From positions 3,096,060 through 3,160,059 of the forward strand of contig OU015322.1 in NCBI GenBank assembly GCA_907163225.1: a stretch of 64,000 nt of DNA. Direction: 5' to 3'. This document shows positions 58,355 to 64,000 of the stretch, piece by piece. Origin of the DNA: an uncultured Rhodocyclaceae bacterium (GTDB lineage Bacteria; Pseudomonadota; Gammaproteobacteria; Burkholderiales; Rhodocyclaceae). Every line of letters starts with the position of its first letter. The first letter of the stretch is position 1. The notes under the pieces were generated by a model that saw only the letters and a list, made by a program, of their open reading frames with translations, ran no database searches and had not been told where the DNA came from. The position numbers and the translations under genes were made by a program.

Positions 58355-59694
58355 TCGGCGGCGTTGGGGCTTGCGCTGTCGCCGGCCGGCTTTTTCTTGC
58401 GCCGGCGGCGCTTCTTTTCGCCAGCTTGTTCCGGCTGCAGCATTTCTGCGCGCTCTTCGCCGTCAACCTTCTGAAAACGCGTCCACCAGTCAGCCAGTTC
58501 GAGGTCAATCTCGCCCGATTCGGCACGCAGAACCAGAAAGTCATAGCCGGCGCGGAAGCGGGGCTGTTCGAGCAGGGCGTAGGGACGCTTGCCGGAGCGC
58601 GCATCGAAGCGCGGTTGCAGGGCCCAGATGTCCTTGATGTCGCCGGCGATGCGGCGCGTGATGGCGAGCTTTTCGCCCTGCACGTCGATGACGGTGTCCA
58701 TCGCTTGATAAAGCGCCGGAATCTTCGCCTCGCCCTTGGCCTTGAGCTTTTCCCAGTGGGCCAGCACTTCGTGCCAGAGCAGGGTGGCGAACAGGAAACC
58801 GGGCGAAACGCCCTTGTCCTGACGGATGCGATCGTCGGTATTTTTTAACGAGAGCATGACGAATTTCTCGCCCATCGGCTGTTCGAGAATGACGTCGAGC
58901 AACGGCAACAGGCCGTGGTGCAGGCCCTCGTCGCGCAGTTGGGTGATGCATTTGACCGAATGCCCGGAGGTCAGCAGCTTGAGCATTTCGTCGAAGAGGC
59001 GGGCGGCCGGCACGTTTTCGAGCAGGTCGGCCATTTCACGGATCGGTTTCTTCGCTTCCGGGTCGATCATCAGACCGAGCTTGGCGGCGAGGCGAACGGC
59101 GCGCAGCATGCGCACCGGGTCTTCACGGTAGCGAGCGCGTGGCTCGCCGATCATGCGCAGGGTTTTTTGCTTGAGGTCGCCGACACCGTGGTGATAGTCG
59201 ATAACGGCTTCGGTGGCCGGGTCGTAGTACAGCGCGTTGGCAGTGAAGTCGCGGCGGGCGGCGTCCTCTGAATGGCTGCCGAAAACGTTGTCGTGCAGCA
59301 CTCGGCCGTGTTCGTCGGTCTTGGTTTTCTCGTCGAGCATGCCGCGGAAGGTGGTCACTTCCAGCGTTTCCTGGCCCATCATGACGTGCACGATCTGGAA
59401 GCGGCGGCCGATGATGCGCGAGCGGCGGAAGGATCGGCGGACTTCTTCCGGTGTCGCGTCGGTGGCGATGTCGAAATCCTTGGGATCGGCACCAATCAGC
59501 AGGTCACGCACGGCGCCGCCAACGACGTAGGCCTTGAAACCATGGCCCTGCAGCGTTTCGCAGACGCGCCGGCTGCCGATGCTGATGCGGTCGCGGGTGA
59601 TGCCGTGGCTGGAGACGGGGATGACGGCCGGTTCGTGGCGGCTGGCTTTGGTTTTCTTGCCGCTAAAAACGCGGGAGATGAGTTTGCGGATCAC
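58351..59694 (-). CDS. pcnB: Poly(A) polymerase I
   Basis: A 447-residue nucleotidyltransferase that adds poly(A) tails to RNA 3' ends, promoting decay. The active site reads AYVVGGAVRDLLIGADPKDF followed by DIATDATPEEV, with the DxD pair in DFDIATDA. RRDFTANALYYDP and RYREDPVRMLRAVRLAAKLG are further signatures separating PcnB from CCA-adding enzymes. A basic C-terminal tail (KKRRRRKKKP) is typical of poly(A) polymerases. The start is GTG 59694, without a clear Shine-Dalgarno; a run of nine C on the coding strand lies 12-20 bases upstream. Confidence 0.95.
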   Translation of the reverse strand: MIRKLISRVFSGKKTKASRHEPAVIPVSSHGITRDRISIGSRRVCETLQGHGFKAYVVGGAVRDLLIGADPKDFDIATDATPEEVRRSFRRSRIIGRRFQIVHVMMGQETLEVTTFRGMLDEKTKTDEHGRVLHDNVFGSHSEDAARRDFTANALYYDPATEAVIDYHHGVGDLKQKTLRMIGEPRARYREDPVRMLRAVRLAAKLGLMIDPEAKKPIREMADLLENVPAARLFDEMLKLLTSGHSVKCITQLRDEGLHHGLLPLLDVILEQPMGEKFVMLSLKNTDDRIRQDKGVSPGFLFATLLWHEVLAHWEKLKAKGEAKIPALYQAMDTVIDVQGEKLAITRRIAGDIKDIWALQPRFDARSGKRPYALLEQPRFRAGYDFLVLRAESGEIDLELADWWTRFQKVDGEERAEMLQPEQAGEKKRRRRKKKPAGDSASPNAAE

Positions 59695-59744
59695 TTGTAC
59701 CGATCGGGGGGGGGCGCCCAGGGCGCTGCAGAAAAGGCAGAATT

Positions 59745-60413
59745 CTACCGCAAAGTAATGATTTTCCAGCCCATTTCACTGGCATGGGCGCGCAGTTTGT
59801 CGTCCGGATCGACGGCGATTGGCGTGCTTACCTTTTGCATCAGCGGCAGGTCGTTGTGCGAGTCACTGTAGAAAAAGCTGCCGGTAAAGCTGCCCCACCA
59901 CAGCCCCATCGACTCCAGCCAATTGTCGACCCGGGTAATCTTGCCGCCCTGGAAGGAGGGTGTGCCGGTGGGCAGCCCCGAAAATCGCCCGTTTTTCGGG
60001 TTGACCGCAGGAATGGTGCCGATCAGGTGCGGAATGCCAAATTCGCGGCAAATCGGCCCGGTGACGAAACTGTTGGTGGCAGTAACGATGGCACAAAGGT
60101 CCCCGGCGTCGAGGTGCCGCTTGACCAGCGCACGAGCCGGCGCGCCGATGATGGGCAGGATGTGGCGGGCCATGTAGTCACGGTGCCAGGCGTCGAGTTC
60201 TTCGCGCGCATGGCGGGCGAGGGGGGCGAGCTGGAAGTTCAGGAATTCGTAGATGTCCAGCGTGCCCGCCTTGTATTGCTCGTAGAACTGGATGTTCTTC
60301 GCTTCCTGCAACTCGCGGTCGACGACGCCCTTGCTGATCAGAAATTGCGCCCACTCAAAGTCGGAGTCGCCGGTGAGCAGGGTGTTGTCGAGGTCGAAGA
60401 GGGCGAGGTTCAT
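59745..60413 (-). CDS. HAD-IB family phosphatase (SerB-like)
   Basis: A 222-residue cytoplasmic hydrolase. The nucleophile motif is LALFDLDNTLLTGDSDFEW (Asp7, Asp9), motif II is CAIVTATNSF and motif IV is FFYSDSHNDLPLM. The helical cap between residues 15 and 85 is that of HAD subfamily IB, which includes phosphoserine and related phosphatases; many betaproteobacterial copies are annotated as HisB-like or SerB-like. ATG 60413 fits the family start, although no good ribosome site is seen there or at 60449. The substrate is not certain. Confidence 0.85.
   Translation of the reverse strand: MNLALFDLDNTLLTGDSDFEWAQFLISKGVVDRELQEAKNIQFYEQYKAGTLDIYEFLNFQLAPLARHAREELDAWHRDYMARHILPIIGAPARALVKRHLDAGDLCAIVTATNSFVTGPICREFGIPHLIGTIPAVNPKNGRFSGLPTGTPSFQGGKITRVDNWLESMGLWWGSFTGSFFYSDSHNDLPLMQKVSTPIAVDPDDKLRAHASEMGWKIITLR
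59978..60009 (-). repeat. Dispersed GCGGTCAAC motif copy (coding, in HAD gene)
   Basis: On the minus strand TGCGGTCAACCCGAAAAACG is followed by GGCGATTTTCGG. The gene reads it as PAVNPKNGRFSG. Confidence 0.5.
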
Positions 60414-60482
60414 GGTTGGGGAGGGTGGTTCGCGGAGAAAGGCCGCCATTATATCGGCTCGCTCAGCCGCAGCGTCCGATCC

Positions 60483-60517
60483 CACGGTCAACCGGAAAAA
60501 ACGGCCAAAATCGAAAT
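60483..60517 (+). repeat. Dispersed GCGGTCAAC motif copy (intergenic)
   Basis: Reads CACGGTCAACCGGAAAAAAC followed by GGCCAAAATCGAAAT. It lies between the HAD gene start and the transporter stop, outside any supported gene. Confidence 0.6.
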
Positions 60518-60528
60518 CACCTCAGCGC

Positions 60529-61290
60529 CTAAATAATGTGGCGAACAGCCAGGCTTACTCCGCAGGCGACGAGCAGGATGTTGAGCAGGCCGAACAGCTG
60601 TTCGCGACTGATCCGCAAGTCGATGTGGTGGCCGGCATAGACGCCGATGGCCATGGCCGGCACCAGTCCGAGCGTCGCCATGACCAGCCCGGCGTCGATC
60701 AGCCCTGCCCACAGGCATAGCACTATGCGCCAGGCAGTCGACAGCGCGATGAGCATCGCCTGGGTCGCCCGGAAAGCGCTGCGGCTGGGCAATTGCCGTT
60801 CGAGATGAGCGGCGTACATGAAGCCGCCGCTGCCAAACAGGCCGCCGAGCACACCGCCGAACAGACCTTGCACGAAAGCTCTTCTGGCGGGCGGGGTGCC
60901 GGTCGGCTTCCGGCGCAGGCCTTTGAGGCCCTGGAGTGCGACGAAGAGCCCGAGGCCGACGGCCATGGCTGTGGCCGGCAGGCGAGCGAGGACCTGCACG
61001 CCGAGCAGTTGCCCGAGCAGCATGCCGGGAAACAGGTGCCCGAATTCTTTCCAGGCAACGTCCTGCCTGTTTTTCCAGCCGCGCGACGCGGCACCGAGAA
61101 AATCGAGCATAGCGAGAAGGGGAATGACTTTTGCCACCGGGATGACCAGGCTCAACGGGCCGCTGGCAATCATCGCTGATCCGAAGCCGACCACTGTGAA
61201 GGCAGTGTAGGCCAGGGCAATGGCGGCCAAGGCCACGATCCAGGGCAGGGTGTCGCCCGTGGGCGGAATCAGCGAAATCAATTCGTCCAT
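60529..61290 (-). CDS. TauE/SafE (TSUP) family membrane transporter
   Basis: A 253-residue permease of the sulfite exporter TauE/SafE family with about seven or eight helices. The repeated family motif appears as AYTAFTVVGFGSAMIASGPL and GLFGGVLGGLFGSGGFMYAA. ATG 61290 was chosen as AGAAGG lies six bases upstream; ATG 61296 is too close to it. Family members move sulfite, sulfonates or organic anions. It is divergent from a LysR regulator with 92 bp between the starts, so it is probably that regulator's target. A link with the nearby sulfide oxidation genes is possible but unproven. Confidence 0.9.
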   Translation of the reverse strand: MDELISLIPPTGDTLPWIVALAAIALAYTAFTVVGFGSAMIASGPLSLVIPVAKVIPLLAMLDFLGAASRGWKNRQDVAWKEFGHLFPGMLLGQLLGVQVLARLPATAMAVGLGLFVALQGLKGLRRKPTGTPPARRAFVQGLFGGVLGGLFGSGGFMYAAHLERQLPSRSAFRATQAMLIALSTAWRIVLCLWAGLIDAGLVMATLGLVPAMAIGVYAGHHIDLRISREQLFGLLNILLVACGVSLAVRHII

Positions 61291-61382
61291 GACCATCCTT
61301 CTGCGTGTGAACAGTTTCATTTTCAAAGGCGTAGAGGTATAAGACAAATATCGTTTTTGGCTTTTATCGATGCCTTTTTGTT

Positions 61383-62300
61383 ATGCCTAGCCTGAAGCAA
61401 ATTCGCTATTTCCTGACCGTTGCCGACCTCGGGAATTTCACGCAGGCCGCTGTCGCCCTGTTCGTCGCCCAGCCGGCCCTGAGCCGCCAGGTCGCACTGC
61501 TCGAAGCGGAGCTCGGGTTTGCCCTGTTCGAGCGCGAGCCGCGCGGCGTGCGCCTGACGCCGGCCGGCGCCATCTATCGCGAGCGCGTCGGCATGATCGG
61601 CAACCTGCTCGCTGCCGCGGCGGAGGAGGGCGAGCAACTGGCGCGCGGCGAAGCCGGCGTGCTTCGTCTGCTGCACTCCAGTTCGATTCCGGCGAGCAGC
61701 CTGATGCCGGTGCTCGAGCAGTTCCTGGCGCGCTATCCGAAGGCGCGGATCGACCTCGATCGCATCGCCTCGGAGACGCAGATTGGCGAAATCGCCGCCG
61801 ACAAGGCCGACCTCGGCATCATCCGCTTGCCGGTGCTGCGCCGCGATTCCCGGGTCCGGCTTGTCGATTTGCCGGCCGAGCGTCTGTGGTGCGCGTTGCC
61901 GGCAAGCCATCGGCTGGCGGCGCAGCCGACGATCATGGTCGCTGAGCTGCAGGACGAAGCCTTCGTCTCGGCCGTCCATCGCGAACGCGGCGGGCTGGCC
62001 CGGCTGGTGACCGATCTCTGCCTGAGTCGCGGCTTCATGCCGGGCATCGCCCGCGTGATTTCACGCAAGACCTCGCTGCTCAACCTGGTGGCGGCGGGCT
62101 ATGGCGTGGCGGTGGTGCCCGAGCACATGACGGCGCTCGAGGTGCACGGCGTTACCTACCAACCGCTCGCCGACAGCGACGCCAACGCGGCGAGCGCGCT
62201 GGTGCTGCCCCTGGCACCGACACCGCTGGCGCAATCGTTTGCCGACATCATGGCGGAGAGGTTGTTGCCACGGTCAACCGGAAAAACCGGCCAAAATTGA
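61383..62300 (+). CDS. LysR-family transcriptional regulator
   Basis: A 305-residue regulator. The N-terminal HTH is standard (MPSLKQIRYFLTVADLGNFT, then AQPALSRQVALLEAELGFALF), and residues about 90-295 form the effector-binding domain (LRLLHSSSIPASSLMPVLEQ). The co-inducer is not evident. It is divergent from the TSUP transporter gene, a typical arrangement for local control from the shared 92-bp intergenic region. The last codons (RSTGKTGQN) are formed by a copy of the dispersed GCGGTCAAC motif. Confidence 0.93.
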   Translation: MPSLKQIRYFLTVADLGNFTQAAVALFVAQPALSRQVALLEAELGFALFEREPRGVRLTPAGAIYRERVGMIGNLLAAAAEEGEQLARGEAGVLRLLHSSSIPASSLMPVLEQFLARYPKARIDLDRIASETQIGEIAADKADLGIIRLPVLRRDSRVRLVDLPAERLWCALPASHRLAAQPTIMVAELQDEAFVSAVHRERGGLARLVTDLCLSRGFMPGIARVISRKTSLLNLVAAGYGVAVVPEHMTALEVHGVTYQPLADSDANAASALVLPLAPTPLAQSFADIMAERLLPRSTGKTGQN

Positions 62301-62303
62301 AAT
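62269..62303 (+). repeat. Dispersed GCGGTCAAC motif copy (end of LysR gene)
   Basis: Reads CACGGTCAACCGGAAAAACC followed by GGCCAAAATTGAAAT. It supplies the last codons and stop of the LysR gene, suggesting the gene end was reshaped by the motif. Confidence 0.6.
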
Positions 62304-62324
62304 GGCCGAAACGCCAGACGGCGT

Positions 62325-62969
62325 TCAACGGGTGTTGAGCAATTCACGCAACAGCGGCAGCGTCACGGCGCGTTTGTGCTCCAGCGTATAGCGGTCGAGC
62401 GCGACGAGAGTGGCGCTCAGGGTGCGCATGTCGCGCGGGGCGTGGCGCATCAGGTAGTCGATCAGTTCCGGCGTCAGCTTGAGGGCGCGTTCGCGGGCTT
62501 GGGCGGCCAGCGCCTCGGCCTTTTCGGCATCGGTGAGCGGGTGCAGGCGGCCGATCAGGCCTGAGCCGAGGCGGGTGCGCAGGTCTTCGCGCAGGTCGAG
62601 ATGGGCCGGCGGCTGGTTGGCGGCGGTGAGCAGCATGCCGCCAGCCATCTTGCGGCGGTTGAAATGGTTGAAGAGGGCGATCTGGCCCGTGGCGTCGAGT
62701 CTTTCGACGTGATCGACGGCCAGTTGTTCGGCCGCCGGGGCGCCGGCGAGCGCCGGATCGACGGCAGCGTCGACATAGGCAAAGCCGCTGGCCTGGAGCA
62801 GGTGCGAGCATCCTGAACCGGCTTCTCCCCACAGGCAGAACGAGGTGTCACGACGCGTTCCGGCCAGCCATTCGGTGAGCAGTGTCACCGTTTCGACATT
62901 GCCGCCGGCGACGAAGTTGTCCAGCGTTGGCGGGCTTTCAGGCAGCAAATCGAGAATCAGCTGGCGCAT
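62325..62969 (-). CDS. hda: DnaA-homologous regulator of replication Hda
   Basis: A 214-residue AAA+ protein of the Hda group, which with the sliding clamp stimulates hydrolysis of DnaA-bound ATP. The start MRQLILDLLPESPPTLDNFV contains the clamp-binding motif QLILDLL. The nucleotide-binding region reads LWGEAGSGCSHLLQA, a diverged Walker A with Cys in place of the usual Lys, and AVDHVERLDATGQIALFNHF in the Walker B region. The C-terminal part is the DnaA-like lid (RTLSATLVALDRYTLEHKRA). ATG 62969 was chosen from the clamp motif. It stands alone between the LysR gene and a small unknown gene. Confidence 0.92.
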   Translation of the reverse strand: MRQLILDLLPESPPTLDNFVAGGNVETVTLLTEWLAGTRRDTSFCLWGEAGSGCSHLLQASGFAYVDAAVDPALAGAPAAEQLAVDHVERLDATGQIALFNHFNRRKMAGGMLLTAANQPPAHLDLREDLRTRLGSGLIGRLHPLTDAEKAEALAAQARERALKLTPELIDYLMRHAPRDMRTLSATLVALDRYTLEHKRAVTLPLLRELLNTR

Positions 62970-63049
62970 CGGAATGGCGAATGGGAACGGGGGCGAAATT
63001 CTAGCATTGCTCCCGCCGCTGCGCCGATTTCCGGCGGTGCTGACGGGTC

Positions 63050-63361
63050 TTACACCGCCGCGCGCTGGAGGATGACGGCCAGTTGCGGATAGTAGCCGGC
63101 GCAACTGCTGCGAATTTGCCGTTCCATCAACAGACCTTCGCGCGTGTTGCGGGCGGCTGGCGACTGACTCAGCAAGTCGGGAAAGGTTTCGGCGGCATCA
63201 ACGAGCGCAAAGATGGTGGTCAACAAGCGGGCGCATGCCTGGTAGTAAGTCGGGTCGAGCCGGGCAAACTGAGCGCCGCTATCACAGGTGTCCAGATAGG
63301 CGGCAGCGGATGTGGCAGTGCCGGCAAGCGATCTGATTTGGGTTTGACTGAGATAGGGCAT
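63050..63361 (-). CDS. Hypothetical protein
   Basis: A 103-residue mostly helical protein, MPYLSQTQIRSLAGTATSAA at the start, with a good AAGGAG site before the ATG, so it is probably real. It contains DTCDSGAQFARLDPTYYQAC and a central hydrophobic helix too short to be a sure membrane segment. Nothing in it is recognised. It lies between tyrS and hda on the same strand. Confidence 0.55.
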   Translation of the reverse strand: MPYLSQTQIRSLAGTATSAAAYLDTCDSGAQFARLDPTYYQACARLLTTIFALVDAAETFPDLLSQSPAARNTREGLLMERQIRSSCAGYYPQLAVILQRAAV

Positions 63362-63449
63362 GGCGCATCTCCTTGGGTAAGTCGCTACGGGAAAACTAAC
63401 TCCGTAAACCCATTAACGTCAGGAAATGCTTCACGTTTAGCCCATTTAC

Positions 63450-63474
63450 GCACGGTAACAAATTCGTACCGTGC
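63450..63474. repeat. Inverted repeat downstream of tyrS
   Basis: GCACGGTA (63450-63457) and TACCGTGC (63467-63474) form a perfect 8-bp stem with a 9-base loop, 15 bp after the tyrS stop. There is no T tail, so a Rho-independent terminator is uncertain; it may stabilise the 3' end or bind a protein. Confidence 0.5.
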
Positions 63475-63489
63475 GCATACAAACGCGCC

Positions 63490-64000
63490 TTACTGCCAGC
63501 TGACCAGACCGTAGTTCTTTTTGCCCCGGCGCAGCAGGGTGAAGCGGCCGTACAGGCGCTCGGCAAGCACGATCTGGTGGTCGATGGCATCAGCCTTTGC
63601 GCCGTTGATGGCGACGCTGCCGCCCTGAATGAAAGTGCGGGCTTCAGACTTCGATTTGGCCAGGCCGGCGGCGACGAGGGCATCGATCAGGCTGGCGTTG
63701 GCGGCCTCCAGCGTTACGCCCGGCATACCATCCTGCGCCAGCTGTTCGAGGTCGTTTTCGGTGAGCGCACCGAGATCGCCGGAGAACAGGCTTTCGGTGA
63801 TGCGGCGGGCGGCCATCAGGGCGACTTCGCCGTGTACCAGGCGGGTCGCTTCCTCGGCCAGGATGCGCTGGGCTTCCGGCTTGGTGCCGCTGGCTTTGTC
63901 GGCAGCTTCGATTTCCTTGATGCGGTCAACCGGCAAAAAGGTGAAAAAATTGAGGAATTTATAGACGTCGGCGTCCGAAGTGTTGAGCCAAAACTGGTAG
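63490..64000 (-). CDS. tyrS: Tyrosyl-tRNA synthetase (C-terminal part; 5' end outside window)
   Basis: The last 169 residues of a class I aminoacyl-tRNA synthetase. The visible part begins YQFWLNTSDADVYKFLNFFT, a strong TyrS signature, continues through the anticodon-binding helical region (LAEEATRLVHGEVALMAARR) and ends in an S4 RNA-binding domain (EARTFIQGGSVAINGAKADA). The catalytic domain lies beyond the window edge. An apparent start at TTG 63936 is internal to this gene. The bacterial TyrRS form with a C-terminal S4 domain is normal. Confidence 0.95.
   Translation of the reverse strand, partial: YQFWLNTSDADVYKFLNFFTFLPVDRIKEIEAADKASGTKPEAQRILAEEATRLVHGEVALMAARRITESLFSGDLGALTENDLEQLAQDGMPGVTLEAANASLIDALVAAGLAKSKSEARTFIQGGSVAINGAKADAIDHQIVLAERLYGRFTLLRRGKKNYGLVSWQ
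63921..63956 (+). repeat. Dispersed GCGGTCAAC motif copy (coding, antisense in tyrS)
   Basis: Reads TGCGGTCAACCGGCAAAAAG followed by GTGAAAAAATTGAGGA. tyrS reads the opposite strand as FLNFFTFLPVDRIKE. Confidence 0.5.

Overview
The window is about 64 kb of GC-rich chromosome. It most resembles a denitrifying betaproteobacterium of the Rhodocyclales (Dechloromonas/Azonexus type). The pointers are a cNOR-type nor locus with a Dnr-like regulator, the order exbB-exbD-lpxK-Trm112-kdsB-adk, a PPi-dependent phosphofructokinase next to a membrane pyrophosphatase, flavocytochrome c sulfide dehydrogenase genes, and panBCD. The genus is inferred from gene content. No rRNA, tRNA, CRISPR array, insertion sequence or phage gene was recognised.

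Layout. (1) 1-10.98 kb, minus strand: a tightly packed operon of predicted cell-death or conflict effectors. In transcription order it encodes a TIR/deoxyribosyltransferase-like + TPR + SLOG-like protein, a metacaspase, a 1821-residue protein with two lipase-like domains and a CHAT protease, an M15 peptidase with a basic tail, a patatin, and a second TIR/deoxyribosyltransferase-like protein cut by the window edge. (2) 11.3-20.7 kb: housekeeping genes sodB, xseA, exbB, exbD, lpxK, a Trm112-like gene, kdsB, adk, pfp and hppA. (3) 20.75-39.04 kb: a LapA-type adhesion system with an ABC exporter carrying an inactive C39-like domain, an HlyD-type adaptor, a LuxR regulator and a 4652-residue adhesin. 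The adhesin gene contains four almost identical 2160-bp tandem repeats. (4) 39.2-44.9 kb, minus strand: nor accessory operon norE-norF-norQ-membrane protein-4Fe-4S protein-norD-dnr. (5) 44.9-48.7 kb: an acyltransferase, a methyltransferase, two orphan genes and a YefM/YoeB toxin-antitoxin pair, separating the accessory operon from norCB (48.8-50.6 kb). (6) 50.8-64 kb: a NYN-LOTUS protein, panBCD, sulfide dehydrogenase with cytochromes c, folK-pcnB, a HAD phosphatase, a TauE/SafE transporter diverging from a LysR regulator, hda and the 3' part of tyrS.

Two observations stand out. First, the 1-11 kb operon joins caspase-like, CHAT, lipase, patatin and nucleotide-sensor-like domains in one transcription unit. 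Second, a dispersed motif recurs on both strands, inside genes in different reading frames and between genes. Its core is close to YRCGGTCAACCGGAAAAA and it is followed by a second A/T tract. Its architecture recalls the uptake signal sequences of Pasteurellaceae. It has no feature type of its own, so the best copies are listed as repeats.
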